Counted from the first letter of the stretch, positions 26,343 through 34,850 are shown. The stretch is DNA of 64,000 nt from Bacillota bacterium (GCA_023460995.1 JAEWOE010000007.1:62001-126000); one strand, 5' to 3'. Numbers and translations are program-made. The notes: generated from the sequence alone by a model not told the origin.

Positions 26343-26392
26343 ATATTAACATATTATTTTAAGTCTGTCAACACATATTATTTTAATATCTT
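26343..26392 (-). promoter_or_regulatory. Promoter of the structured RNA/tRNA-Lys unit with AT element
   Basis: TTGACA (26366-26371), 17 bp, TAATAT (26343-26348). Upstream lies TTATAAGATATTAAAATAAT, nearly identical to the element before the clpX operon promoter; a partial second copy (AAAATAATATGT) fills the spacer. Confidence 0.85.
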
Positions 26393-26432
26393 ATAAGAAT
26401 GCTAACCAGATAAAAAATACATTTCATGTTGT

Positions 26433-27239
26433 TTATAATATGTAATCAGGAAAATGAGCTTTTATATCTTTATTTAAATCTTTCTTTTTATTACCTGTTG
26501 CTATACATTCAATAAAATTACGTTTCTCATCTACTGTATATAATTGGAAATGGTATGTATTAAGCCCTTCATTTTGCTTTCTTATAATTCTATATGGTGG
26601 CTTTGATTCGATATAGCCTTTATAGCCTTCAGTAACCCACCATATTATTTTATTATATTTATCAATAGAATAAAATTCTTGTGATTCATACCACTCTTTC
26701 ATAGGATGCTTCCATTTAGAACAATTACAATTTTTACAAGCTGGAACATCGTTTCTAATATCGTTATATCCATTATAATCTACATGGTCATCATGAAGTT
26801 TTTGATTAAATTTTCTCCGATGTTCAGTTAATGTCATACCACAGTAAGCACAAGAAAAATTAAATATTTCTAATAATGCTCTTTCTTCTGATTTTGTAAT
26901 ATCATGCACTCTATGATTATCACTATAATGTTTACTCTTATATGTATCACTTTTCTGATATTCCGCTGTATATCCAATTTCTCTTTGCCTTTTACCATTT
27001 GCTCTATGTGCAGCAATTTTTTTAGGTCTTGCATTATCTCTTTTAATTTGTTCTTTACGTTTTTCTGGGTCTTTCTTAACTCTTTCTTGTTGTGCTACTA
27101 ATACACATTTAATACACACTGTATTTCTATACCAAATTTTCTTAATTCCTTTTTTACTTTTTCTTGTTACCCAATTATGATAATATTCGTTATCTTCTTT
27201 TAATTCCTTACACTTTGTACAAATAAATTTTTCTGATAT
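26433..27239 (-). CDS. HNH endonuclease, possible non-canonical ATA start
   Basis: HNH endonuclease of the phage homing type. C-terminal half: CAYCGMTL, then KLHDDHVDYNGYND, ACKNCNCSKW, the HNH/zinc core. A canonical start gives only 228 aa (GTG at 27119) with no ribosome-binding site and loses the CTKC...CIKC zinc pair. Reading upstream in frame restores ISEKFICTKCKELKEDNEYY back to an ATA codon at 27239, ten bases after AAGGAG; no ATG/GTG/TTG exists there. So it either starts at ATA or has lost its start codon. Paralogous to the HNH proteins at 28979 and 32752. Confidence 0.75.
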   Translation of the reverse strand: MSEKFICTKCKELKEDNEYYHNWVTRKSKKGIKKIWYRNTVCIKCVLVAQQERVKKDPEKRKEQIKRDNARPKKIAAHRANGKRQREIGYTAEYQKSDTYKSKHYSDNHRVHDITKSEERALLEIFNFSCAYCGMTLTEHRRKFNQKLHDDHVDYNGYNDIRNDVPACKNCNCSKWKHPMKEWYESQEFYSIDKYNKIIWWVTEGYKGYIESKPPYRIIRKQNEGLNTYHFQLYTVDEKRNFIECIATGNKKKDLNKDIKAHFPDYIL

Positions 27240-27315
27240 ATTATATACACTCCTTAAATTATATTATAACCAAATATGTCTTCTATTGTATTACGCATTT
27301 TGTTTAAAATGCAAA

Positions 27316-27651
27316 TTACCATGTTTTAATAACATTTATGTCCAAATACCAATCTGCAAAAATAGACATTGTATAAACAACCCTATTATTAGGTTTATCA
27401 TAGTGAGGTATTATGTGATAGTCTTTCCACGGATTATCCGTAAAACAATCCGATAATGCCTGTATCATTGTTTCTACTGGCTTTGCATTTTCTACCCAAG
27501 GCATTGCCATAATATCCATATCACTTGCTAAACTTCCATGTAAGCCTAATGCCCATCCGCAATCCATAGCAGCATTCCGTAAATCATCATAAATACTCGC
27601 ATAAAATGAAGCTTTTCCGTTTGATGTCACACATTCTCTATCTTTTGCCAT
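27316..27651 (-). CDS. Nucleotidyltransferase-like small phage protein
   Basis: 111 aa. GLHGSLASDMDIMAMPW resembles the GS...DxD motif of minimal nucleotidyltransferases, with a third acidic residue possible in ADWYLDINV. A protein type frequent in phages and prophages; activity unproven. AGGAGG precedes the ATG. Confidence 0.65.
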   Translation of the reverse strand: MAKDRECVTSNGKASFYASIYDDLRNAAMDCGWALGLHGSLASDMDIMAMPWVENAKPVETMIQALSDCFTDNPWKDYHIIPHYDKPNNRVVYTMSIFADWYLDINVIKTW

Positions 27652-27699
27652 ATAAACCTCCTGTATTTCACATAACTAACATATGATAAAATAATCTAT

Positions 27700-27894
27700 T
27701 CATATTAACTCTCTTTTAATATATAATTCTGAACAATTTTCAGGTGTTTCAAAATCAGTTAAATGTATGCAAATCCAATTTTTCTTTTTACAATCTTCAT
27801 ATGATTCACAAGACAAACAACATCTCTGTTTTTTATTTTGACCACAGTCATCAACATTACATTTTAATACAAATTTTGAATAGTCAATATTCAT
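27700..27894 (-). CDS. Cysteine-rich small protein
   Basis: 64 aa with eight cysteines (CNVDDCGQ, RCCLSCESYEDC, WICIH), probably zinc binding. Ribosome-binding site TAAGGAGTATTTAAA. Unknown role. Confidence 0.62.
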   Translation of the reverse strand: MNIDYSKFVLKCNVDDCGQNKKQRCCLSCESYEDCKKKNWICIHLTDFETPENCSELYIKRELI

Positions 27895-27906
27895 TTTAAA
27901 TACTCC

Positions 27907-28008
27907 TTAACTATGCATTATTATTCCCAACAATATCATTAACGCAAAAAACGCTAATCCAATACTAGCACCTATGATGCTGTACCATTTTATATTTATT
28001 TTCTTCAT
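27907..28008 (-). CDS. Single-span membrane peptide
   Basis: 33 aa: MKKINIKWYSIIGASIGLAF then FALMILLGIIMHS, one membrane helix. Start overlaps the stop of the preceding 105-aa gene by 4 nt (ATGA), so it is translationally coupled to it. Confidence 0.6.
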   Translation of the reverse strand: MKKINIKWYSIIGASIGLAFFALMILLGIIMHS

Positions 28009-28322
28009 ATAATCACTTCGTTCTTACTGAATTTATCCATTTGGGCATCAATAATTATATTCTCAAACTTATCCTGATTGTAAATGCTAATTTCATTTTC
28101 ACATATTTCAAATTCTAAATATCCATTCTTAGTTTTCCATTCTAATTGAATAGTGCCTCGACCTATTGGAGAAACAAAAGGAGTTGGATATAACAATTTA
28201 ACTAACCTTTTAGCTGTTCTAATTGCCTTTTTGTTAATTGGTAACCCATTATAATCATTCCAATTATATTTTAGAGATTTAAATTGTTTTAATTTTCTTA
28301 ATTCTGATTCTTTATTTATCAA
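28005..28322 (-). CDS. Conserved-type hypothetical protein
   Basis: 105 aa with YNWNDYNGLPINKKAIRTAK, PFVSPIGRGTIQLEWKTK and YLEFEICENEI. The W(D/N)xY-GxxP-I ... P-xxxGxxQLEW pattern is shared by many phage and toxin-antitoxin-neighbour proteins of unknown function. Coupled to the membrane peptide gene downstream. Confidence 0.65.
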   Translation of the reverse strand: MINKESELRKLKQFKSLKYNWNDYNGLPINKKAIRTAKRLVKLLYPTPFVSPIGRGTIQLEWKTKNGYLEFEICENEISIYNQDKFENIIIDAQMDKFSKNEVII

Positions 28323-28488
28323 TTAATTCACCTTCTTTTGTAAAATTTTCAGTCATAATACTAAAGAATTTCCAACCTTGTTCTACAGTTATACCAATTG
28401 ATTCACTAGCTTTAGATATTGTATTATTTATTCTGTTAAATTGTTTTAAATTTTCTTCTGTTTGTTTGCTAATCTCATCATTAATCAT
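28312..28488 (-). CDS. Small helical protein
   Basis: 58 aa from MINDEISKQTEENLKQFNRI, start chosen behind AGAAAGGA. Helical, 11-bp overlap with the next gene. Unknown. Confidence 0.55.
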   Translation of the reverse strand: MINDEISKQTEENLKQFNRINNTISKASESIGITVEQGWKFFSIMTENFTKEGELIDK

Positions 28489-28502
28489 TTTAAATTCCTT
28501 TC

Positions 28503-28733
28503 TCACTCTGCATACTCACCAAATAATCTCATAACTCTATTAGCTCCTGCACAAAAATTATTTGATTCAACAATATTTTGTATTTGAAATTCTAAAGGTA
28601 TGTTCCATTGTGATGATAATTGTGATATAAAGTTTAAAAACATTGCTTGTTCATCTCCATCCATATCACAAAATTCTTGTGCTAATTCAAATGGAGTTAA
28701 TTTAATATCTATACTTACATCTCTTTTAATCAT
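28503..28733 (-). CDS. Small hypothetical protein
   Basis: 76 aa, TPFELAQEFCDMDGDEQAMF core followed by a helical end with LFGEYAE. The ELAxxFxxMDxxEQAxFF pattern is a recurring short phage protein type. Starts MIKRDVSIDIKL. Confidence 0.62.
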   Translation of the reverse strand: MIKRDVSIDIKLTPFELAQEFCDMDGDEQAMFLNFISQLSSQWNIPLEFQIQNIVESNNFCAGANRVMRLFGEYAE

Positions 28734-28769
28734 TATTTATCCTTTCTCAATCATTATGAAAGAAGTGTT

Positions 28770-28949
28770 TTATTCAAAATCATATTCAATAGTATAATAG
28801 TATTTTTTGAAAAATTTATATTTATTTTTTCTATTACAAATTCTTATTACTTTATTAATATCAAATTCTTTTGTAATATTGTATGTCTTTACTATTTTAA
28901 CAAAAGCATGTGTAATATATGTTCTCTTTACAATATTGATAAATCTCAT
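28770..28949 (-). CDS. Small basic hypothetical protein
   Basis: 59 aa, MRFINIVKRTYITHAFVKIV, highly basic and aromatic near the end (KFFKKYYYTIEYDFE). CGGAAAGGACATTTT precedes ATG. Confidence 0.55.
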   Translation of the reverse strand: MRFINIVKRTYITHAFVKIVKTYNITKEFDINKVIRICNRKNKYKFFKKYYYTIEYDFE

Positions 28950-28978
28950 AAAATGTCCTTTCCGATAGAACAGTTACT

Positions 28979-29743
28979 TTATTCACTTTTAATATATTGT
29001 TTATAATCCTCAGTTAGCCATTTTATTATTTTATTATATCTCCATTGTTCAAATTTTGGATTATTAGGGTTATACCATTCATCTAATTGAGATTCCCATT
29101 TCTCACTATTGCAAGATTGACAAGCAGGTATACAGTTTGATAAATCATTTTCTCCATTAAATGTTACATGTTCTTTATGTAGTTCGTATATCTTTTCTTC
29201 ACCACATATTACAATAATATGTTTATTAGAGGGTAACCCACAATAAGCACATGAGTTGTTAAAATAATCTTTACAACTTATCCATTCATATGAGTTTATT
29301 TTATGATTCTTATGTCCTCTTTTTTCATTGTATTCTTTGACTTTATCTGGATTATCTTTTAGATAATCAATAACTCTTTATCTAACTATGTCTTTATTAT
29401 TTTGATAATATGTAACCATTCTCTTTTTACGCTTATCTCTATTCGTTTTATCATATTCTAATATTTTTTGTAATTGTTCTTCATAATTTTCTGCTCTATA
29501 TTGTAATGCTTTAATTCTTGAACATAATTTACATTGAGGGTGTAACCCGTCTTGAATATTCTTATTATTCTTATAAAAATATTCAGTTGTACATGGTATC
29601 CACTCTGATTCAGTCGGAAAAAACTCATTATGTAATGTACATTTCTTTTCTAATTCACCATTATCATTAATTCTATGGTAATCTTCATATTTATATTTTG
29701 TTCCTTTTGCTATTATTATCATCCTTTCATATATTATAACCAA
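28979..29743 (-). pseudogene. HNH endonuclease interrupted by an in-frame TAA
   Basis: The first 121 codons encode the zinc-bearing N-terminus of this HNH family (CTLHNEFFPTESEWIPCTTE; CKLCSR). They end at TAA 29378-29380. The same frame then continues without a break for 132 codons with NSCAYCGLPSNK, ELHKEHVTFNGENDLSN, IPACQSCNSEKW, the HNH core. A CAA to TAA change would explain it. The likely natural start, by spacing from GAAAGGA and by the family's typical MAKGTK opening, is an ATA codon; the ATG three codons before overlaps the ribosome-binding site. Confidence 0.85.
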
Positions 29744-29752
29744 ATCAACTTA

Positions 29753-29983
29753 TCATTCAAATTCATGAAATTCTTTTAGCCATTTCAAATGTTCTTTTTT
29801 ATTATATTTATCCTTTATAAATCCTGCTCCACTAAATCTTAATGAAAATTTACTGAAATACAAGTAAATAAACCATTCTCCGCAATCAATAAACCACCAA
29901 AACATGAAGTTATAGATTCTAATCTTCAATATATCTGTACAATATTGATTTTTCTTATGTCCTTTTAGATAAAACTTTCTCAT
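29753..29983 (-). CDS. Small aromatic hypothetical protein
   Basis: 76 aa from the ATG behind AGGAGGAATT (MRKFYLKGHKKNQYCTDILK). Aromatic middle with FMFWWFIDCGEWFIYLYF could associate with the membrane. Unknown. Confidence 0.58.
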   Translation of the reverse strand: MRKFYLKGHKKNQYCTDILKIRIYNFMFWWFIDCGEWFIYLYFSKFSLRFSGAGFIKDKYNKKEHLKWLKEFHEFE

Positions 29984-30025
29984 AATTCCTCCTACATACA
30001 GCATAAAATTGATTTTTCATCATGT

Positions 30026-30379
30026 TTAATATTCTTTGTTTTCATCATATATTTCTTCGTTAACTAACTTTCTTAAATCTTCCAATAGTAGTTTTTGTTG
30101 ATATTTATTAAATGTATAATCTTGATATGCACCACAACCATAATCAATATGTAAATTAAATCTTTTCTTATTTAATTCCAATTTTGTTATCAATTCAGGT
30201 ATCATCTTAGGGTCTAATTCTCCAAACCAATGAGCCTGTCTAAAACGACTAGGAATAATCCTAAATTCATATAATCTATTTTTGTAATCATTGCAAAGAA
30301 TATTCTGCTTAGTAACAAGTACGTCTCCTAGCCAATACTTTATAAATCTCTGTTTAATTCTTTTAATAAATTTAATCAT
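30026..30379 (-). CDS. Hypothetical protein
   Basis: 117 aa from MIKFIKRIKQRFIKYWLGDV; basic N-terminus, then FRIIPSRFRQAHWFGELDPK. Start chosen behind AGAAAGGAAAAT. Unassigned. Confidence 0.6.
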   Translation of the reverse strand: MIKFIKRIKQRFIKYWLGDVLVTKQNILCNDYKNRLYEFRIIPSRFRQAHWFGELDPKMIPELITKLELNKKRFNLHIDYGCGAYQDYTFNKYQQKLLLEDLRKLVNEEIYDENKEY

Positions 30380-30422
30380 ATTTTCCTTTCTATCCACATG
30401 AAATGGATGTTTTATTTTATTA

Positions 30423-30605
30423 TTAAATCCAATATTTTTCTTTTAACGGTTTTAAAGAAAACAACATTTTTTCATAACTTGGTAATTTTTTATATATAAT
30501 TCTATCTGTAATATTTATTGTATTTCTAAATGAATAAACCATTGAATTTCTAATACAAATAAATATAGAAAAAACAAATAACAATATAGGAATAATCCAA
30601 AACAT
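30423..30605 (-). CDS. Small membrane protein
   Basis: 60 aa; MFWIIPILLFVFSIFICIRN is one membrane helix, followed by a basic cytoplasmic tail. Ribosome-binding site GAAAGGAGATATTTAAT. Unknown role. Confidence 0.62.
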   Translation of the reverse strand: MFWIIPILLFVFSIFICIRNSMVYSFRNTINITDRIIYKKLPSYEKMLFSLKPLKEKYWI

Positions 30606-30665
30606 ATTAAATATCTCCTTTCAAGATTGTTTAAAATACAAGTTCTATTATTTTAATATTTTTGT

Positions 30666-30863
30666 TTATACTATTAAGTCTTCTTCAAACATTTCAATAG
30701 AGTTGTCTGCATATGATTCATTATTATCTAAACATTCTTGTTTATATTGATACCAATCGTGATTTTCATCATTCATTATTTTTTCGGCTTCTTCTTTATT
30801 TTTGGTTCGATATATTTCTATACCCTGTGACAATAAAACATATTCTTTCAACTTATCTATCAT
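30666..30863 (-). CDS. Small acidic hypothetical protein
   Basis: 65 aa if started at MIDKLKEYVLLSQGIEIYRT; this ATG is only one base from GAAGAAAGGA, so the TTG four codons later (LKEYV) is also possible. C-terminus IEMFEEDLIV. It lies just downstream of clpX. Confidence 0.5.
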   Translation of the reverse strand: MIDKLKEYVLLSQGIEIYRTKNKEEAEKIMNDENHDWYQYKQECLDNNESYADNSIEMFEEDLIV

Positions 30864-30903
30864 TCCTTTCTTCATAAAATGAATCATTTATTTTAATATC
30901 CAA

Positions 30904-32148
30904 TTATGCTATCATTTTATTTTCTTTGTTATAAATAATAGCACTACCAGTACCATTGATAACATCTTTTGTGACAACAACTTTATATGCTTCTTCAATG
31001 TCAGGAATCTCAAACATTATAGTCTTTAAAGCAGTCTCAATAATGGCTCTCAATCCCCTAGCTCCTGTATTTTTACTTATTGCTTTATTTACTATTGCTT
31101 CTAAAGCTTCTGACTCAAATTCTAGTTTTAAGTTATCTATATCAAATAATTTCTGGTATTGTTTAATGATAGAGTTTTTTGGTTCAGTTAATATTTTAAG
31201 TAATAAATCTTTATCTAGTGGTTTCAATGTTGTAATAACAGGTAATCTACCAACGAACTCAGGCATAAATCCATATTTAATAATATCTGAAGGTTCAATA
31301 GTATCCAAAGAAATATCATTTTTTTCTTTTTCAATAGTAGCACCAAAACCTATTGAATTATGTTTGATAGTTTTAGATTTTAATATATTGTGAATGCCAT
31401 CAAATGCACCACCACATATAAATAATATATTGGTAGTGTCAATTTCTAAGCATTCTCCGTAAGGATGTTTTCTCCCACCTTGTTCTGGAACTCTAGAAAT
31501 AGTTCCTTCAATAATTTTTAGTAATGCCTGTTGAACACCCTTATCTCCAACATTTTTAGTCAAAGATGCATTTTCAGATTTATTCGCAATCTTATCAATT
31601 TCGTCTATGTACACAATTCCTTTTTCAGCCTTCTCAATATCGAAATCAGCATTTTGAATTAATCTCAGTAGAATATTCTCAACATCATCGCCCACATATC
31701 CTGCTTCAGTGTAAGTAGTTGCATCTACAATTACAAAAGGAACATTAAGCATTTTAGCAATAGTTTGTGCTAAAAGAGTTTTACCACTTCCTGTTTCCCC
31801 TAACATTAAGATGTTGCTTTTTTGCAACTCAATATTATCCTTACCTTTTCTACTTTTCTTTTGTTTAATTCTTTTATAGTGATTATAAACTGCTACAGCT
31901 AAAGTAATTTTTGCATCATCTTGTCCGATAACATATTGGTCTAAATGATTTTTGATTTGTTTTGGGCTTGGAATATCTTTACTTGAACTAGTATTATTTT
32001 CATTATCTTCTTCTAAATCTTCCTCTATGATTTCTGAACATAAATCAATACATTCATTACAAATATAAACATCTTTACCTGCTATTAATCTTTCAACTTC
32101 GTTTTGTGATTTGCCACAAAATGAACAATACTTCTTCTCCTTTGACAT
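30904..32148 (-). CDS. clpX: Phage-encoded ClpX ATPase subunit
   Basis: 414 aa, full length and complete. N-terminal zinc domain (C8, C11, C30, C33), Walker A GETGSGKT (117-124), pore loop GYVG (150-153), Walker B GIVYIDEIDKI (177-187), RKH loop (226-228), IGF loop in HNSIGFGA (266-268), sensor-2 GARGLRAIIE. The IGF loop is what docks on ClpP, so this unfoldase should be able to use the host ClpP peptidase. Start ATG chosen behind GGAGGTACAT. Cotranscribed with the 145-aa gene upstream from the promoter at 32675-32703. Confidence 0.95.
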   Translation of the reverse strand: MSKEKKYCSFCGKSQNEVERLIAGKDVYICNECIDLCSEIIEEDLEEDNENNTSSSKDIPSPKQIKNHLDQYVIGQDDAKITLAVAVYNHYKRIKQKKSRKGKDNIELQKSNILMLGETGSGKTLLAQTIAKMLNVPFVIVDATTYTEAGYVGDDVENILLRLIQNADFDIEKAEKGIVYIDEIDKIANKSENASLTKNVGDKGVQQALLKIIEGTISRVPEQGGRKHPYGECLEIDTTNILFICGGAFDGIHNILKSKTIKHNSIGFGATIEKEKNDISLDTIEPSDIIKYGFMPEFVGRLPVITTLKPLDKDLLLKILTEPKNSIIKQYQKLFDIDNLKLEFESEALEAIVNKAISKNTGARGLRAIIETALKTIMFEIPDIEEAYKVVVTKDVINGTGSAIIYNKENKMIA

Positions 32149-32179
32149 ATGTACCTCCAAATTATTTTAATATCAAAAA

Positions 32180-32617
32180 TTAAACTGCTAAAGCTAATTG
32201 TCGTTGTAACTCATTAACATATTCTTCTTTAGTAATATACTGAGCAATAAATCCTTCTGTAAATCCTCTATATGTATATCTACAATAAAAAATACAAGGA
32301 AAATTTATGAATTTTTCCTTAGAAGTAATCCAAGAATTCTCACATTTCTGATTTTCACACTTATATCTTTCATAAAAGTCTACTTGTTCTAGATTATTAA
32401 ATGTAACTTTAAATAAAGCTCCAGCGGCATTCATAACATTATCAGGATTAATTACAATACTTTCAATAATTTCTTCTTTAACTAAATCTATTATATGTAA
32501 TCGACTTAACTCTCTTCTTTCGTAAATTTCTTGATAATACTCTTGTTCCAAATTTTCGTTCCCATAATCATTTTGATATTGTGTTTCATAATTCTTTAGT
32601 GGAATTACTTTATTCAT
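32180..32617 (-). CDS. Unknown protein in the clpX operon with an ssrA-like C-terminus
   Basis: 145 aa. N-terminus acidic/aromatic (NENLEQEYYQEIYERRELSR), centre with two Cys (CENQKCENSW), C-terminus EYVNELQRQLALAV. The final ALAV resembles the LAA-type degron recognised by ClpX on ssrA-tagged proteins. First gene of the clpX operon, 31 bp upstream of clpX. It may be a substrate, an adaptor or a delivery factor for the phage ClpX; none is shown. Confidence 0.65.
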   Translation of the reverse strand: MNKVIPLKNYETQYQNDYGNENLEQEYYQEIYERRELSRLHIIDLVKEEIIESIVINPDNVMNAAGALFKVTFNNLEQVDFYERYKCENQKCENSWITSKEKFINFPCIFYCRYTYRGFTEGFIAQYITKEEYVNELQRQLALAV

Positions 32618-32674
32618 GCCTTAAGCCCTCACTTTTTAATATATTTTAAAAGCTTATCCCCTTGTTGTAATTCA

Positions 32675-32724
32675 ATTATACTACCAATATTTGTAATTGT
32701 CAACAAGAAATATTATTTTAATAT
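32675..32724 (-). promoter_or_regulatory. Promoter of the clpX operon with AT element
   Basis: TTGACA (32698-32703), 17 bp, TATAAT (32675-32680): a consensus sigma-A promoter. Upstream is TTATAAGATATTAAAATAAT, the same element as before the tRNA-Lys promoter. Confidence 0.88.
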
Positions 32725-32751
32725 CTTATAAACTAGTATTAAATGATGTTT

Positions 32752-33633
32752 TTATACCAAGTCCATATTTAAATATTCTTTCTTACTTTTTACATCTAAT
32801 AATTCTACCATATCTCTACGTTCATTAACAGCCCATAACTGGTATTCCCAATAATATGTATTATCTTCCCTAGTAATTTTCTTACGTTTAATTTTATATG
32901 GTGGTTTATCTGTCTCTATGTAATCTTTATAACCAATTGTTATCCACCATATTATTTTATTATAACGTTCCCCAGTATAAAAATCTTGTTTTTCATACCA
33001 TTCCTCCAAATTACTAGTATGTTTACTACAATTACAACTCTTGCAAGCAGGAACATCGTTTCTAAGGTCATTATATCCATCATCATCCACATGGTCATTA
33101 TGAAGTTTTTCGCCAAATTTTATTTTATGATTCTTTAAAGACATACCACAATAAGCACATGAGTAATTAAATATTTTAAGCATTGCATCTTCTTCAGCTT
33201 TACTTACATCATGGTTTCTATGTAAAGAACTCAAATAATTAACTTTCTCAGGATTATCTTTTCTCCACTGAGTCATATACCCAGACTCTTTTTGTTCCTG
33301 CCCATGCTTTCTTCCCCATTTCATATACTTATCAGATTTTCTATATTTTTTATGTTGTTCATAAGCTCTATCTCTATTCTCAATTTGATTAATATTAGAC
33401 CTTATAATATCACATCTTTTACACCTAGTAGATAACCCATCAATACTATTTTTATTATTAGCATAAAAATAATCAGTTGTAGCTATTACCCAAGGTAATT
33501 CTTCTGGAAAGTATTCATTATGTAAATTGCAAAACTTATGGTCTATTCCTTGAATTAATTTGTGTTCACGTTCAAACTTTAATTTATTACGTTCTTGTTT
33601 TCTTTGTTCTTTTTCTTCTTTACTTAATCCCAT
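32752..33633 (-). CDS. HNH endonuclease
   Basis: 293 aa. N-terminal zinc-like part (KFCNLHNEYFPEELPWV; CKRCD), basic linker, then HNH core: CAYCGMSLKN, KLHNDHVDDDGYNDLRND, ACKSCNCSKH. It cuts DNA, probably as a free-standing homing endonuclease. Intact relative of the HNH genes at 26433 and 28979, with a normal ATG behind AAAGGAGATTATGA. Confidence 0.88.
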   Translation of the reverse strand: MGLSKEEKEQRKQERNKLKFEREHKLIQGIDHKFCNLHNEYFPEELPWVIATTDYFYANNKNSIDGLSTRCKRCDIIRSNINQIENRDRAYEQHKKYRKSDKYMKWGRKHGQEQKESGYMTQWRKDNPEKVNYLSSLHRNHDVSKAEEDAMLKIFNYSCAYCGMSLKNHKIKFGEKLHNDHVDDDGYNDLRNDVPACKSCNCSKHTSNLEEWYEKQDFYTGERYNKIIWWITIGYKDYIETDKPPYKIKRKKITREDNTYYWEYQLWAVNERRDMVELLDVKSKKEYLNMDLV

Positions 33634-33670
33634 TCATAATCTCCTTTTATATTTAAATAAACTCTACATT

Positions 33671-34063
33671 TCATTTTAAACCAAGCATTTGTTTTGTAAT
33701 TTCAATAGAAACACTTTTTATTATTTCTAGTGCCACTCCTGAGAGTCCTTTTGTTTTTTCTTTAACTTGAGACCATACTTTTGAATCTCTAATTGATTCT
33801 AAGTAATCATGTCCTGTCTATGTTATTCCTGAAATCATAGTGCTTCTAGTACAATGTACATCCTTATTGGCAACAGAAATATACTTTGCTTCAACAAGTT
33901 TACTTGCAGTATGATATATTTCTTCTTCAGAATATTTTGCTAAAATTCCATCATCGTATATATATCCTAGCTTTAAATATTCGGGAAGTCCGTTACCTTT
34001 AAGTTCTGCATGTTCTTCAACATACAATAGGAAATCTCTTACACAATCATGATTTAATTTCAT
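33671..34063 (-). pseudogene. DUF2513-type gene interrupted by an in-frame TAG
   Basis: MKLNHDCVRDFLLYVEEHAE and ILAKYSEEEIYHTASKL match the DUF2513 family start. TAG at 33818-33820 truncates the protein after ISGIT (81 aa). The same frame continues with TGHDYLESIRDSKVWSQVKE and a helical end, exactly the family's next block, where an aromatic residue normally stands at the stop position. TAT/TAC to TAG or TGG to TAG would explain it. Start chosen behind GGAGGGTTAAT. Confidence 0.82.
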
Positions 34064-34092
34064 ATTAACCCTCCAAAAACCACTTAAAATGT

Positions 34093-34302
34093 CTATTTCA
34101 TACTTAAATACAATTTCCAAGCATCTTCATTGAATTCACCATAAGAAATCTTAGCAGCCACTTCATCCGCAAACTTTTCATCGTCTGTAGAATATCCTTT
34201 ACTTTCAAACCATTTCAATACCTCAGATTCTAATTTCATTTGTTGACTTCTGAGGGAATCTATTGTATTTATCTTTTCCCATATTGTTTTAGGAATTTTC
34301 AA
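34093..34302 (-). CDS. Small hypothetical protein
   Basis: 69 aa from TTG, six bases after GAGGTG: KIPKTIWEKINTIDSLRSQQ, then helical with AAKISYGEFNEDAWKLYLSM. Unassigned. Confidence 0.58.
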   Translation of the reverse strand: MKIPKTIWEKINTIDSLRSQQMKLESEVLKWFESKGYSTDDEKFADEVAAKISYGEFNEDAWKLYLSMK

Positions 34303-34348
34303 AGCTATCACCTCACTTATGATAGAATACCGATATTATCATAATATT

Positions 34349-34591
34349 TTATTTTGGGTGTTCAATTTTTAATGAATATGCTCCACGTCTAGCAGGGACA
34401 GTTGAATCAAGAATCTTACCCCAATCCACAACTTTCTTTTCCTCTAATTCTTCTGGTATATTCTCAAAACTTCCCTCATAAATATATCCATCTGAATATG
34501 AATTACTGTAACATATTAATACTTCTAATTCATCTGTATGTCCATTAGTTTCTATCCATTCGTTTTTCCATTCTTTTATAGTTTCTCTCAT
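34349..34591 (-). CDS. Small hypothetical protein
   Basis: 80 aa, MRETIKEWKNEWIETNGHTD; ends with RGAYSLKIEHPK. Ribosome-binding site AAAGGAGCTAAA. No family recognised. Confidence 0.58.
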   Translation of the reverse strand: MRETIKEWKNEWIETNGHTDELEVLICYSNSYSDGYIYEGSFENIPEELEEKKVVDWGKILDSTVPARRGAYSLKIEHPK

Positions 34592-34631
34592 TTTAGCTCC
34601 TTTCCTTACTATATACTAAAATCATTATCAC

Positions 34632-34850
34632 TCACTTTGGATTCTCATAATCAATTATAGCATCTTGGACAGCTTTTAGGAAAGTTATTACTTCCACATC
34701 CTCCCTATTCTGTTTCCAAAACCAAGCATGAAATCCTTCAGTGTCATTCCAATTATGTTGCCATTGCCAACGTCTATAACCTTTTTCGTATAATGCTTTC
34801 TTTAATATATTCCAGTCATCTATAGATTTAATTATTTTTGGTCTTCTCAT
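34632..34850 (-). CDS. Small Trp-rich hypothetical protein
   Basis: 72 aa, YRRWQWQHNWNDTEGFHAWF in the middle. Overlaps the upstream gene by 4 nt, so translationally coupled. Conserved-looking but unassigned. Confidence 0.6.
   Translation of the reverse strand: MRRPKIIKSIDDWNILKKALYEKGYRRWQWQHNWNDTEGFHAWFWKQNREDVEVITFLKAVQDAIIDYENPK

Noticed and set aside
30956..31393. 145-codon plus-strand frame
   Set aside because: Antisense of clpX, whose protein motifs are complete; no start signals.
33671..34063. Alternative genetic code (TAG recoding)
   Set aside because: TAG and TAA both terminate many other genes normally here, and no suppressor tRNA is visible; isolated nonsense mutations are simpler.
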